The notes under the pieces are model-generated. The model did no database searches. It saw nothing but the letters and a program-made list of their open reading frames with translations, and was not told where the DNA came from. The position numbers and the translations under genes were made by a program. This document shows positions 29,304 to 38,603 of a stretch of DNA of 64,000 bases, in pieces; position 1 is the stretch's first letter, and the number at the start of each line of letters is the position of its first letter. Source of the stretch: Frigidibacter albus (GTDB lineage Bacteria > Pseudomonadota > Alphaproteobacteria > Rhodobacterales > Rhodobacteraceae); the NCBI RefSeq assembly GCF_009908165.1, contig NZ_JAAAUC010000001.1, positions 372,001 to 436,000 of the forward strand, given 5' to 3'.

Positions 29304-30275
29304 ATGCAAGGTCCAGTCTGTATCATCGCCAATACCGGCGCAGGGAAGAAGAAGGCCGCGCGGCTGGACGCCTTGCTGGGCCCGATGATCGAGCGCATCG
29401 GCGGCCATCCCGAGGTGCGGATGATCCGCGAGGGCGAGGATATAGCCGCCGCGGCGCGATCGGCCCGCGCGGGTGGCTTTGCGACCATCATCGCCGCGGG
29501 CGGGGACGGCACCATCTGCGCCGTCGCCGCCGAACTCGTCGGCACCGACATCGCCATGGGGGTGCTGCCACTTGGCACGTTCAACTTCTTCTCGCGCTCT
29601 CTTGGATTTCCAGAAGATCCGCAAGAGGCTGTCACCGCGCTGACCGAAGCCGAACCGCGCCGCATCGCGGTGGGTGAGGTGAACGGCCAGATCTTCCTGA
29701 ACAATGCCAGCCTCGGCCTCTATCCCGCCATTCTGGAAAGCCGCGAGGCGATCTACAGCCGCTGGGGCCGCTCGCGCATGGCCGCCTATTGGTCGGTGAT
29801 CCGCACCATCGCCGATTTCCGTCGCCCCTCGGTGATGAAGGTCACCATCGACGGCGAGGCGCGGCGCACGCGCGCCCCGATGGTGTTCGTCGCGGCCAAT
29901 GGCTACCAGCTTGACCAGTACGGCCTGCCGGGCACCGAGTGCCTCGACCAGGGCCAGTTCGCGGTGTTCCTCGCCCCCGATTGCACGCGCGGACAGCTGG
30001 TGCGCTTTGCCGCGCGGCTGGCCCTGAAGCAGGCACGCCCCGAGACGGATTTCGAGATGCTCTGCGGAACCGAGATCGTGATCGAGACCCGCAAGCCCCG
30101 CCGCACCATCGCCCGCGACGGCGAGCGCAGCAAGATGACCGGACCGTTCCGCTTCCGGATGCTGCCCGGCGCGCTGAAGGTGCTCGCCCCGCCCGCGGCC
30201 GAGGAAAGCTCGGCCAGCGTTGCCAACCGCATTGCCGCCGAAGGGCCGGATGCCGCCAGCGGCGCCGCGGCCTGA
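29304..30275 (+). CDS. Diacylglycerol/lipid kinase family protein
   Basis: DAGK-catalytic-domain protein of 323 residues (YegS/DgkB-like). Key motifs are IIAAGGDGTICAVAAEL (about 59-75) and GVLPLGTFNFFSRSLG (about 84-99). It probably phosphorylates a lipid such as diacylglycerol in membrane turnover, though the exact lipid is unknown. The frame is open far upstream, but ATG 29304 has AAGGGGG before it and begins where the domain begins (MQGPVCIIANTGAGKKK). Overlaps the next gene by 1 base (TGATG), so the two are translationally coupled. Confidence 0.87.
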   Translation: MQGPVCIIANTGAGKKKAARLDALLGPMIERIGGHPEVRMIREGEDIAAAARSARAGGFATIIAAGGDGTICAVAAELVGTDIAMGVLPLGTFNFFSRSLGFPEDPQEAVTALTEAEPRRIAVGEVNGQIFLNNASLGLYPAILESREAIYSRWGRSRMAAYWSVIRTIADFRRPSVMKVTIDGEARRTRAPMVFVAANGYQLDQYGLPGTECLDQGQFAVFLAPDCTRGQLVRFAARLALKQARPETDFEMLCGTEIVIETRKPRRTIARDGERSKMTGPFRFRMLPGALKVLAPPAAEESSASVANRIAAEGPDAASGAAA

Positions 30276-31090
30276 TGGCGAGGCTGCTACACCTGTCGGA
30301 CCTGCATTTCGGCCGCACCCGTCCGGGGCTGCTGCAACCCTTGGTCGATGCCGCGTGGGCGCTGAAGCCCGATGTCACGCTGATTTCCGGCGACCTCACG
30401 CAACGCGCCCGCGAATGGCAGTTCGAGGCGGCGGCAAACCTGATCGCCGATCTGCCGCAGCCGGTGCTGACGGTCCCCGGCAACCATGACATTCCGCTGG
30501 ACCGCCCGCTCTCGCGCTTCCTGCGCAGCTTTTCCGCCTACAAGGCTGACATCTCGCCGGATCTGGAGCCGATGCTGGACCTGCCGGGGGTGCGGATCGT
30601 GTCGGTCAACACCGCCTGGCCCTTCGCCTTCGAGCATGGAAAGGTGCGTGCCCGCAGCCTTGCCCGCGCCGTGCAGCGCCTGCAGGAGGCCCCCCCCGGC
30701 GTGCTGCGCGTGGTGATGCTGCATCATCCGCTGGTCCATCCGCCCGGCGCCCGGAAAGAGCCGATGCCGAATGGCGAGGCCGCCGCGCGGGCCCTGTCGG
30801 ATGCCGGGGCCGACCTTGTGCTTTCGGGCCATCTGCACACCTGGGGCGCGGCCGCCGACATGCTGCAAGAGGGGCGCCGCGCGATGCTGCAGGTCTCGGC
30901 CGGCACCGGCCTCTCGACCCGGCTCCGCGGCGAGGACAACGACTTCAACCTGATCGAGACGCTGTCGCAGCCCCCGGTTCATGCCTTGCGAGTCACCCGC
31001 TATGTGGCGAAGACTGGCGGCGACGGCTTTGCCCCCGGGGCGACAGCCGATTTCGTCGAAGGAGACACCGGATGGCGCCCCGCGGACTGA
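30275..31090 (+). CDS. Metallophosphoesterase, CpdA-like
   Basis: Calcineurin-like phosphoesterase of 271 residues. It carries the full metal-binding set: SDLHFG, ISGDLTQ, VPGNHD, MLHHPL and SGHLHT. This is the layout of class III cyclic nucleotide phosphodiesterases (CpdA) and UDP-diacylglucosamine hydrolases; small differences prevent a firm choice. It overlaps the lipid kinase stop by 1 base and creA by 19 bases, so these three form an operon. Confidence 0.85.
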   Translation: MARLLHLSDLHFGRTRPGLLQPLVDAAWALKPDVTLISGDLTQRAREWQFEAAANLIADLPQPVLTVPGNHDIPLDRPLSRFLRSFSAYKADISPDLEPMLDLPGVRIVSVNTAWPFAFEHGKVRARSLARAVQRLQEAPPGVLRVVMLHHPLVHPPGARKEPMPNGEAAARALSDAGADLVLSGHLHTWGAAADMLQEGRRAMLQVSAGTGLSTRLRGEDNDFNLIETLSQPPVHALRVTRYVAKTGGDGFAPGATADFVEGDTGWRPAD

Positions 31091-31536
31091 TCGCCCTTGC
31101 CCTCTCGGTCCTTGCCACGCCCACCCTCGCCGAAGAGGTCGGCCGCGTCGGCGTGGACTGGACCGGAAATGACATCGTGATCGAGGCGCTGGCCGATCCC
31201 AAGGTGCCCGGCGTCACCTGCCATCTGGCCTTCTTCGAGCGCAGCCTGATCGACCGCGTCTCGCAGGGCAACTGGTTCGAAGATCCCTCCAACGCCTCCA
31301 TCGCCTGCCGCCAGACCGGACCGATCACCCTGGGCGATATCGACCGCGGCGAGGATGGCGAGGAGGTGTTCCGCGAGGGGCGATCCCTGATCCTCAAGTC
31401 GCTGCGGGTGCGGCGGATCTATGATGCCGAGAACAACGTGCTGATCTACCTCGCCCATGCCCGCGAGCTGGTGGAGGGCTCTGCCAAGATGTCGATCTCG
31501 ACCGTGCCGCTGTGGGAAGCCGCCCCGGTGGACTGA
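31072..31536 (+). CDS. creA: CreA family exported protein
   Basis: Small exported protein of 154 residues with a signal peptide (GLIALALSVLATPTLA). The rest matches the CreA family: EVGRVGVDWTGNDIVIEAL, DPKVPGVTCHLAFFERS, EDPSNASIACRQTGPI and a C-terminal KSLRVRRIYDAENNVLIYLAHAREL. CreA is widespread but its function is unknown. It overlaps the metallophosphoesterase by 19 bases. Confidence 0.9.
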   Translation: MAPRGLIALALSVLATPTLAEEVGRVGVDWTGNDIVIEALADPKVPGVTCHLAFFERSLIDRVSQGNWFEDPSNASIACRQTGPITLGDIDRGEDGEEVFREGRSLILKSLRVRRIYDAENNVLIYLAHARELVEGSAKMSISTVPLWEAAPVD

Positions 31537-31628
31537 GACAATTTTCCCTTGCGTCACATGGCCCGCGCCGCTGGCATTGGCGCTGGCCCGGGTCTAACCT
31601 GCCCGCAAATCTGCAGGGGAGAGAGACC

Positions 31629-32804
31629 ATGACCGATATCGTCATCCTGTCCGGGGCGCGCACCGCCATCGGCACCTTCGGCGGCAGCCTCGCCGCGCTG
31701 CCGCCCATCACGCTCGCCACCATCGCCTCGCGCGCCGCGCTGGAGCGGGCGGGCGTCGAGGGCGCCCAGATCGGCAGCGTGGTCTTTGGCCATGTGCTGA
31801 ACACCGAACCGCGCGACATGTACCTGTCGCGCGTTGCCGCGATGGAGGCGGGGGTGCCCGACACTGCCCCGGCGATGAACGTCAACCGCCTTTGCGGCTC
31901 TGGCGCGCAGGCCATCGTGTCTGCCACGCAGGCGCTGATGCTGGGGGATGCCGATTTCGCCCTTGCCGGCGGGGCCGAGAGCATGAGCCGCGCCCCCTAT
32001 ATCCTGCCGGCTGCCCGCTTCGGCCAGAAGATGGGCGACGTGCGCGCGCTCGACATGATGACGGGCGCGCTGACCTGCCCCTTCGGCACCGGCCATATGG
32101 GCGTGACCGCCGAGAACGTCTCGCGCGAGCATGACATCAGCCGCGCCGCGCAGGATGCCTTCGCGTTGGAAAGCCAGCGCCGCGCCGCCGCCGCCATTGC
32201 CGAGGGCCGCTTTGCCAGCCAGGTCGTCCCGGTCGAGATTGCCGGGCGAAAGGGCACGGTGATCTTCGACACCGACGAGCATCCCAAGGCGACCAGCGCC
32301 GAGGCGCTGGCGGGGCTGCGGACGGTGTTCCTCAAGGACGGCACCGTCACCGCCGGCAATGCCAGCGGCATCAATGACGGCGCGGCGGCACTGGTGCTGG
32401 CCCGCGCCTCGGCGGCCGAAGCCGCGGGCCTCAAGCCCCGCGCCCGCATCCTTGGCTATGCTGTCGCCGGGGTGCGCCCCGAGGTGATGGGCATCGGCCC
32501 GGTGCCCGCCGTGCAGCAGCTCTGCGCCCGCATCGGCCTGACCGTCATCGACTTCGACGTGATCGAATCGAACGAGGCCTTTGCCGCGCAGGCCCTTGCG
32601 GTCAACGCCGGCCTCGGGCTCGACCCGGCGCGTGTGAATCCCAATGGCGGCGCCATCGCCCTTGGCCACCCGGTCGGCGCCACCGGCGCGCTGCTGACGG
32701 TGAAGGCGCTGTATGAACTGGAACGGACCGGCGGGCGCCGCGCGCTGATCACCATGTGCATCGGCGGCGGACAGGGCATTGCCCTTGCGATCGAGAGGAT
32801 CTGA
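31629..32804 (+). CDS. Acetyl-CoA acetyltransferase / thiolase
   Basis: Thiolase of 391 residues that condenses or cleaves acyl-CoA. It contains the nucleophilic cysteine (NVNRLCGSGAQA, Cys about 88), the histidine motif (GGAIALGHPVGATGA) and the second cysteine (MCIGGGQG). The length fits biosynthetic-type thiolases (PhaA, BktB). A second thiolase, phaA, lies at the other end of the window with phaB, so this one may have a different role. GGGGAGAGAGA precedes ATG 31629. Confidence 0.92.
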   Translation: MTDIVILSGARTAIGTFGGSLAALPPITLATIASRAALERAGVEGAQIGSVVFGHVLNTEPRDMYLSRVAAMEAGVPDTAPAMNVNRLCGSGAQAIVSATQALMLGDADFALAGGAESMSRAPYILPAARFGQKMGDVRALDMMTGALTCPFGTGHMGVTAENVSREHDISRAAQDAFALESQRRAAAAIAEGRFASQVVPVEIAGRKGTVIFDTDEHPKATSAEALAGLRTVFLKDGTVTAGNASGINDGAAALVLARASAAEAAGLKPRARILGYAVAGVRPEVMGIGPVPAVQQLCARIGLTVIDFDVIESNEAFAAQALAVNAGLGLDPARVNPNGGAIALGHPVGATGALLTVKALYELERTGGRRALITMCIGGGQGIALAIERI

Positions 32805-32879
32805 GCCGCACTCCGCGAAATCGCTGCGGTGCGTCGTTTTTGCGCGACTGCACCGCAGCATCTTGCCGCATCATTCGTT

Positions 32880-33070
32880 TCACCAAGGTGCTGCCGTCCG
32901 GTCTCCGGGCGGCAGAGAATTGGGAAGCCGGTCAAACTCCGGCGCTGCCCCCGCAACGGTAGGGCAGGGAAAGGGGCGCGAGGGCCACTGAACCGGAGGA
33001 GGTTCGGGAAGGCGCGTCCCCGCCAGCGGCACGTGTGCCAAGGCCCCTGCCAAGCCCGGAAACCAGCCTC
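32880..33070 (+). ncRNA. Cobalamin (B12) riboswitch upstream of gbcAB
   Basis: This holds the cobalamin riboswitch core: GGGAAGCCGGTCAAACTCC (32922-32940), then CTGCCCCCGCAACGGTA (32945-32961), the B12-box GCCACTG (32984-32990), TCGGGAAGGCG (about 33003-33013) and the closing AAGCCCGGAAACCAGCC (about 33051-33067). The 387-base gap after the thiolase is otherwise non-coding. A GC-rich stretch between 33085 and 33190 could form the terminator or ribosome-site sequester. It sits directly upstream of the glycine betaine monooxygenase, so B12 is expected to turn that gene off. Confidence 0.93.
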
Positions 33071-33191
33071 GGACCAGCCAAGCCGCGGTGGGCGGCACGG
33101 GGCTGCCTTGCCGGGCGCGTTCCTCGCACGCCCCGCCTGTGCGCCCCCTCGTCCATCGCCCAGCCCCGCCCCCAAGGGCAGATGAGGACCG

Positions 33192-34430
33192 ATGATGCGC
33201 GACGCCGATGCCCTTGCCCTGCTGCTCAGCCGCAAGAAGAACCACTCCCTGCCGCAGCCCTTCTACAACGATCCCGGCATGTTCCAGCTGGATCTGGAGA
33301 AGTTCTGGTATCAGGACTGGCTGTTCGCGCTGCCGTCGTGCGAAATCCCCAAGACCGGCAATTACATCACCATGCAGGTCGGCGCCTATCCGGTCGTGGT
33401 GGTGCGCGGCGCCGATAGCGTGATCCGCGCTTTCCACAACACCTGCCGCCACCGCGGCCAGCGCATCTGCTCGGCCATCAAGGGCTCGGCGCCCAAGCTG
33501 GTGTGCCCCTATCACCAGTGGACCTATGAGCTTGACGGCCGCCTGCTTTACGCCCGCGACATGGGCCCGGATTTCGACGCCGGCAAATACGGGCTGAAGC
33601 CGGTGCAGTGCCGCGAGGCGGGCGGGATGGTCTTCGTCTGTGTCTCGGACACGCCGCCCGCCTTCGATGCGCTGGCCGAAAAGCTGGACGCCTATGTCGG
33701 CCCGCACCGGCTGCAAGACAGCAAGGTCGCCTTCGAATCGACGATCATCGAGAAGGCCAACTGGAAGCTGGTGATCGAGAACAACCGCGAATGCTATCAC
33801 TGCTCGGGCAGCCACCCGTCGCTGTGCCGCACCTATTCCGACAGCCCGACCATGACCGCGATGGAGGGTCCCGACGCCGCCGCCCCCGAGATCATGGCGC
33901 ATTGGGCGCGCTGCGAGGCGGCGAACCTGCCCTCGCGCTTCGTCAACCATCCGGCGATGCAGTGGCGGCTGGCGCGGATCCCGCTGCTGAACAATGCCGA
34001 AAGCTTCACCATGAGCACCAAGCCCGCTGTGTCCAAGCGCATGGGCGATGTGCCCTTCGACAATGCCGGCAGCCTGCTGTTCTACCACTACCCCAACAGC
34101 TGGAACCACTTCCTGGCCGATCATGCCATCGTGTTCCGCATCCTGCCGCTGTCGCCCACCGAAACGCAGGTGACGACGAAATGGCTGGTCCACAAGGACG
34201 CGGTCGAGGGTGTGGATTACGACCTGCAGAAGCTGACCGAGGTCTGGCTCGCGACCAATGACGAAGACCGTCAGGTGGTCGAGGAAAACCAGTACGGTAT
34301 CAACTCGCCCGCCTATGAGCCCGGCCCCTATTCGACGCTGCAAGAGGAAGGCGTGATCCAGTTCATCGACTGGTATTGCGACACGCTCGGCCAGCGCCTG
34401 ACCGGCCGCTCGATCATGGCCGCCGAATGA
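33192..34430 (+). CDS. gbcA: Glycine betaine monooxygenase, Rieske oxygenase subunit
   Basis: Rieske-type non-heme iron oxygenase of 412 residues, demethylating glycine betaine to dimethylglycine plus formaldehyde. The Rieske cluster motif is CRHRG followed by CPYHQWTYELDG. The mononuclear iron site is NNRECYHCSGSHPSL (about residue 197). The opening SLPQPFYND and the tail DAVEGVDYDLQKL, EENQYGINSPAYEPGPY closely match what I recall of Pseudomonas GbcA. GAGG lies before ATG 33192; ATG 33195 is an alternative. It shares its stop with the gbcB start (ATGA) and lies behind a B12 riboswitch. Confidence 0.93.
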   Translation: MMRDADALALLLSRKKNHSLPQPFYNDPGMFQLDLEKFWYQDWLFALPSCEIPKTGNYITMQVGAYPVVVVRGADSVIRAFHNTCRHRGQRICSAIKGSAPKLVCPYHQWTYELDGRLLYARDMGPDFDAGKYGLKPVQCREAGGMVFVCVSDTPPAFDALAEKLDAYVGPHRLQDSKVAFESTIIEKANWKLVIENNRECYHCSGSHPSLCRTYSDSPTMTAMEGPDAAAPEIMAHWARCEAANLPSRFVNHPAMQWRLARIPLLNNAESFTMSTKPAVSKRMGDVPFDNAGSLLFYHYPNSWNHFLADHAIVFRILPLSPTETQVTTKWLVHKDAVEGVDYDLQKLTEVWLATNDEDRQVVEENQYGINSPAYEPGPYSTLQEEGVIQFIDWYCDTLGQRLTGRSIMAAE

Positions 34431-35512
34431 GCGGGGGCGATTTCCACTCGGCCTTCCGCCCTTCCGCGCCTTGGCGCGAGGAGGAGCCGCTGGAATGCAC
34501 GATGGTGATCCCCGAGGCGCCGGGGGTTGCCAGCTTCTGCTTCCGCGCGCCCTCGGGTGCGTGGTTCGACCATGCACCGGGGCAGTTCCTGACGCTGGAG
34601 CTGCCGCTGCCCACCGGCACCGTCCACCGGACCTTCACCATCTCGTCCAGCCCCTCGCGCCCCTTGTCGATCACCATCACCGTCAAGGCGCAGGAGGTCA
34701 GCCTCGGCACCCGCTGGATGCTGGACCACCTGACCCCCGGCACCCGCGTGCGCGCCTTTGGCCCCGCCGGGGTGTTCACCCTGCCCGATGCCGCGCCGCG
34801 CAAATACCTGTTCATCTCGGCCGGGTCGGGCATCACGCCCATGCTGGCGATGACCACATGGATATGGGATTCGGGCTTCGAGCCCGACATCGCCTTCGTC
34901 CATTGCGCCCGCCGTCCGCAGGACCTGATCTTCCGGCAGCGGCTGGAGCATATGGCCAGCCGCACCCCGGGGCTCAAGCTGCACTGGGTGGTGAAGGAGG
35001 ATGATCCCTACCGCACCTGGACCGGCTATCGCGGCCGCTTCAACCAGCTGATGCTGGGCCTGATGGCGCCCGATTACCTTGACCGGGAAGTGTTCTGCTG
35101 CGGCCCCGAGAGCTTCATGCAATCGGTGCGCGACATGCTCAACGCGCTTGGCTACGACATGGCACGCTATCATCAGGAAAGCTTCCACGCCCCCGCCGCG
35201 ACCGAGGCCGAGGTGCCGGAAATCGACGACGTGGTCCCCTCCGACGACCGAACCGCCGAGCTGCATTTCACCGCCTCGGGCGTGACCGCCACCTGCCGCG
35301 AGACCGATACCGTGCTGACGGTCGCCCGCGCCTCGGGGCTCAACATCCCCTCGGGCTGCACCTTCGGCGTCTGCGGCACCTGCAAGGTCAGGAAGACCGA
35401 GGGCGAGGTGGTGATGGTGCATTCGGGCGGCATCGCCGATGAGGATATCGAGGCGGGCTATATCCTTGCCTGCTGCTCGCGTCCCATCGGGCGGGTGTCG
35501 GTCGAGATCTGA
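34427..35512 (+). CDS. gbcB: Glycine betaine monooxygenase, reductase subunit
   Basis: Electron-transfer partner of GbcA, 361 residues. The FAD-binding ferredoxin-reductase domain comes first (RTFTISSSPSRP about residues 67-78, SAGSGITPMLAM). The C-terminal 2Fe-2S domain has SGCTFGVCGTCKVRK with a distal cysteine in ILACCSRP. Electrons flow from NAD(P)H through FAD and 2Fe-2S to the Rieske subunit. The start overlaps the gbcA stop by 4 bases, so the two are coupled. Confidence 0.93.
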   Translation: MSGGDFHSAFRPSAPWREEEPLECTMVIPEAPGVASFCFRAPSGAWFDHAPGQFLTLELPLPTGTVHRTFTISSSPSRPLSITITVKAQEVSLGTRWMLDHLTPGTRVRAFGPAGVFTLPDAAPRKYLFISAGSGITPMLAMTTWIWDSGFEPDIAFVHCARRPQDLIFRQRLEHMASRTPGLKLHWVVKEDDPYRTWTGYRGRFNQLMLGLMAPDYLDREVFCCGPESFMQSVRDMLNALGYDMARYHQESFHAPAATEAEVPEIDDVVPSDDRTAELHFTASGVTATCRETDTVLTVARASGLNIPSGCTFGVCGTCKVRKTEGEVVMVHSGGIADEDIEAGYILACCSRPIGRVSVEI

Positions 35513-35525
35513 TAGGCGGCGGCGT

Positions 35526-36026
35526 TCAGGCCAGATGGCCGCGGAACGCCGCCACCACCTGCTCATAGACCGCGCGCTTGAACGGCACGATGGCCTCGAT
35601 CATCTCGTCAGCGCCGATCCAGCGCCATTCGGAAAACTCGGCATGGCCCGTGGCGATGTTCACCTGATCGTCGCGCCCGGTGAAGCGGTAGAGGAACCAG
35701 CGCTGCTTCTGCCCGCGAAAGCGCCCGCCCCAGACGCGGCCCAGCAATTCCGGCGGCAGGTCATAGGTCACCCAGTCCGGCGACTTCGCCACGAACTGCA
35801 CCAGATCCTCGGTCACCCCGGTCTCTTCCCACAGCTCGCGCAGCGCCGCTTGCCGGGGCTTCTCGCCCTCGTCGATCCCGCCTTGCGGCATCTGCCAGGC
35901 GGGGGCGTCGCTGTCGATGCGGCGGCCGGCGAAGATCCGGCCCTGCGGGTTGATCAGCACCACGCCCACGCAGGGGCGGTAGGGCAGGGCGGCGGCTTCG
36001 GCCTCGGTCAAGATTGGCGGAGTCAT
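35526..36026 (-). CDS. rppH: RNA pyrophosphohydrolase
   Basis: Nudix hydrolase (166 residues) that removes pyrophosphate from 5'-triphosphate RNA to start decay. It carries a complete Nudix box, [20 protein letters not shown] followed by TGV (about residues 49-71). The N-terminal [21 protein letters not shown] is typical of alphaproteobacterial RppH. It is the last gene of a minus-strand block running from rsfS; a terminator-like hairpin separates it from ctpA. Confidence 0.94.
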   Translation of the reverse strand: MTPPILTEAEAAALPYRPCVGVVLINPQGRIFAGRRIDSDAPAWQMPQGGIDEGEKPRQAALRELWEETGVTEDLVQFVAKSPDWVTYDLPPELLGRVWGGRFRGQKQRWFLYRFTGRDDQVNIATGHAEFSEWRWIGADEMIEAIVPFKRAVYEQVVAAFRGHLA

Positions 36027-36049
36027 GAGGATGGTCCTGATACGAAAAT

Positions 36050-36069
36050 GGGGCCGGTTTCCCGGCCCC
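36050..36069 (-). terminator. Intrinsic terminator after ctpA
   Basis: On the minus strand GGGGCCGG-GAAA-CCGGCCCC is followed by ATTTTCG. It lies between the ctpA stop (36076) and the rppH start (36026), so it probably reduces read-through into rppH. Confidence 0.75.
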
Positions 36070-36075
36070 TTCGTC

Positions 36076-37419
36076 TTACTGCGCCGGCGCGATGGCCGAC
36101 AGGCCCTTCAGGATATCGAGGGCATAGGCCATCTGGTAATCCTCGACCCGCAGCTTGGCGGCCTCTTCCGCCTTGGTCTGCTCTTCTTCCAGCAGGCGCT
36201 TTTCGTCCTCGGTCATCGAGTCGTTGATGATCGCCCCTCGCAGATCCGCTTCCGAACGGGCCTGTGCGGCGGCGCTTGCCTGTTCCTCTTCCTCGGTCGC
36301 CTCGGGCTCTGGCGCGGGCTGCTGCACCACGATGTCGGGGGCAACGCCGAGCGCCTGGATGGACCGGCCCGACGGCGTGTAATAGCGCGAGGTGGTCAGC
36401 CGCATGGCGCCATCCCCGCGCAGCGGGATCACGGTCTGGACCGAACCCTTGCCGAAGCTCTTGGTGCCGACCACGATGGCCCGGCGATGGTCCTGCAGCG
36501 CGCCGGCAACGATTTCCGAGGCCGAGGCCGATCCGCCATTGATCAGCACCACCACCGGCTTGCCCTGCGCCAGATCGCCGGCCTCGGCATTGAAGCGCTC
36601 GCTGTCTTCCGTATCGCGGCCGCGGGTCGAGACGATCTCGCCCGCATCGAGGAACGCGTCCGACACCATGATCGCCTGGCTCAGCAGCCCGCCCGGGTTG
36701 TTGCGCAGGTCCAGCACGAAGCCGTTGATCTGCTCGATCCCGCCGGCTTCCTCGACCATCGCATTAAGCTGCTCCTCAAGGTTGGCATAGGTCTGGTCGT
36801 TGAAGGTGGTGACCCGCAACACCACCGTCTTGCCCTCGACCCGGCTGCGCACCGCGGTCAGCTTGATGATGTCGCGCACCAACGTCACGTCGAACGGCTC
36901 TGCCGTTCCCTCGCGGCCGATGGTGATCACGATCTCGGACCCGACCGGCCCGCGCATCATCTCGACCGACTCGTCCAGCGTCAGGCCCAGCAGGCTTTCG
37001 CCATTCACATGGGTGATGAAGTCGCCCGACTGGATGCCCGCTTCGGCCGCCGGGGTGCCGTCGATGGGCGAGACCACCTTCACGAAGCCCTCTTCTTGTG
37101 TGACCTCGATCCCCAGCCCGCCGAACTCGCCGCGGGTCTGTTCGCGCATGTCGTCGAAATCGTCGGGCGGCAGATAGCTCGAATGCGGGTCGAGCGAGGT
37201 GAGCATGCCGTTGATCGCCGCCTCGACCAGCTCGCCTGCGTCCACCTGTTCGACATATTGCGCGCGGATCCGCTCGAAGATGTCGCCGAACAGGTCCAGC
37301 TGTTCATAGACCGTGGCGTCGGTATTCGCCTCTTGCGCGACGATCGGCCCCGCGATCTGCGTCGTCAGCAGCGCCCCCGCCACGGTGCCGCCAAGAACGG
37401 CCATCACGAACTTCTTCAT
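36076..37419 (-). CDS. ctpA: Carboxyl-terminal processing protease (S41)
   Basis: Periplasmic serine protease of 447 residues that processes exported proteins and wall hydrolases. An N-terminal signal anchor ([20 protein letters not shown]) is followed by the PDZ domain (about 85-170) and the S41 core. The catalytic Ser is in [14 protein letters not shown] and the Lys in [13 protein letters not shown]. The acidic glutamine-rich tail is variable. In alphaproteobacteria CtpA often follows the EnvC-like factor, as here (3 bases between stop and start), suggesting joint work on peptidoglycan. Confidence 0.95.
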   Translation of the reverse strand: MKKFVMAVLGGTVAGALLTTQIAGPIVAQEANTDATVYEQLDLFGDIFERIRAQYVEQVDAGELVEAAINGMLTSLDPHSSYLPPDDFDDMREQTRGEFGGLGIEVTQEEGFVKVVSPIDGTPAAEAGIQSGDFITHVNGESLLGLTLDESVEMMRGPVGSEIVITIGREGTAEPFDVTLVRDIIKLTAVRSRVEGKTVVLRVTTFNDQTYANLEEQLNAMVEEAGGIEQINGFVLDLRNNPGGLLSQAIMVSDAFLDAGEIVSTRGRDTEDSERFNAEAGDLAQGKPVVVLINGGSASASEIVAGALQDHRRAIVVGTKSFGKGSVQTVIPLRGDGAMRLTTSRYYTPSGRSIQALGVAPDIVVQQPAPEPEATEEEEQASAAAQARSEADLRGAIINDSMTEDEKRLLEEEQTKAEEAAKLRVEDYQMAYALDILKGLSAIAPAQ

Positions 37420-37422
37420 GCG

Positions 37423-38595
37423 CTAGTCTTCCCTCGTTTCGGTGAACCATGCGGCGGGGTCCACGGGCTCCTTGCCCTGTCTCAGCTCTATATAAAGCGT
37501 TTCGGTCCGGTCGGCGCCACCGCCTTCTTGGGCCGCCACCAGGAATTCCTGCCCGCCCGGCTCTGCCCCGCCCATCAGCCCGACGGGTGCCCCCGCCTCC
37601 AGCACGTCACCCGTCGACCCATAGACCGTTCCAAGCCCCGCCAGTACCAGAAGATAGTCTTCTGCGGGTTCAAGGATCATCACGTTTCCGTAGTCGAGCA
37701 GCGGCCCGCGATAGCGGATGGTCGCGGGCCAGGGCGTGGTCACCAGCGCGGCGGGCCGCGTGGCGATCAGCAGCCCCGGGCGGCGGATGCCGGCGGCGTC
37801 GGCCTCGCCCGCCCCGCGCAGCACGGTTCCCAGCACCGGCAGCGCCAGACTGCCCTGCGCGCCGGCAAAATCCTCCATCGGTGCGCCGATATCCTTTTCC
37901 ATGCCGTCGATGCCGCTGGTGAAGGCTTCCAGCGTCTCGGCGCTGGCGACCAGCGCCTGCAACTCCTCGGGGTCTTCCAGAAACCGGCGCGGCAGATCGG
38001 TGCGATCCTGCATCGCCTGGCTCAGCGAGGTGCGCGCCTCCTGCGCTGCCGTCAGGCCCGAGGACAGCAGCTCCACCGCCCCCTGCTGCAGTCCGCGGAT
38101 CTGCGCCACCTCCTGCAGGTCGCGCGACAGCATCGAGGCTTCGTCCTGCAGCGCCGGGGTCACGTCCGACAGGATCATCCCGGCGCGCACCGCGGCCTCC
38201 GGCCCCTCGGGGTGCAGCAGGGTCAGCGGCGCGGGCGAGGTCTGCATGGTCATCATCGCCCCCAGCAGCCGCGACAGCCGGTCCCGCCTTGCATCGAGAT
38301 CGGCGGTGATTTCCGCCTCGCGCAGCGCCGCCTTGCGCAGCCCGTCGCGCAAGGAGGCAAGCCCGGCCTCATAGGCGCGGATGGTCTGGCTCAGCGCCGC
38401 CACCTGCTCGCGCCCGGTGCCGGCCTTGCGCAGGGCGGCGACGGCGGTGCGCAACTCCTCGGCCGCCGTCACCGCGCCCTGCGCCACCGTCACCGGCCGC
38501 GGCGGGGCGCCGCGCTCGGCGGCGCTTTGCTGGGCGGGTGCCGGTGTCGCCAGCGCCATGGCTGCGGCAAGCATCACATATCGGGCGGGGTGCAT
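37423..38595 (-). CDS. EnvC-like murein hydrolase activator, degenerate M23 domain
   Basis: Exported protein of 390 residues: signal peptide (MLAAAMALATPAPAQ), long coiled-coil region (about 30-260), then a C-terminal LytM-like domain (about 290-385). The metal-binding histidines of active M23 peptidases are missing: where an active enzyme would have HxH, this reads EDYLLVLAGLGTVYG. As in E. coli EnvC, it probably activates an amidase instead of cutting peptidoglycan. ATG 38595 gives a normal signal peptide. It sits between gpmI (8 bases) and ctpA (3 bases) in a tight operon. Confidence 0.85.
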   Translation of the reverse strand: MHPARYVMLAAAMALATPAPAQQSAAERGAPPRPVTVAQGAVTAAEELRTAVAALRKAGTGREQVAALSQTIRAYEAGLASLRDGLRKAALREAEITADLDARRDRLSRLLGAMMTMQTSPAPLTLLHPEGPEAAVRAGMILSDVTPALQDEASMLSRDLQEVAQIRGLQQGAVELLSSGLTAAQEARTSLSQAMQDRTDLPRRFLEDPEELQALVASAETLEAFTSGIDGMEKDIGAPMEDFAGAQGSLALPVLGTVLRGAGEADAAGIRRPGLLIATRPAALVTTPWPATIRYRGPLLDYGNVMILEPAEDYLLVLAGLGTVYGSTGDVLEAGAPVGLMGGAEPGGQEFLVAAQEGGGADRTETLYIELRQGKEPVDPAAWFTETRED

Positions 38596-38603
38596 CCGGG
38601 CGC

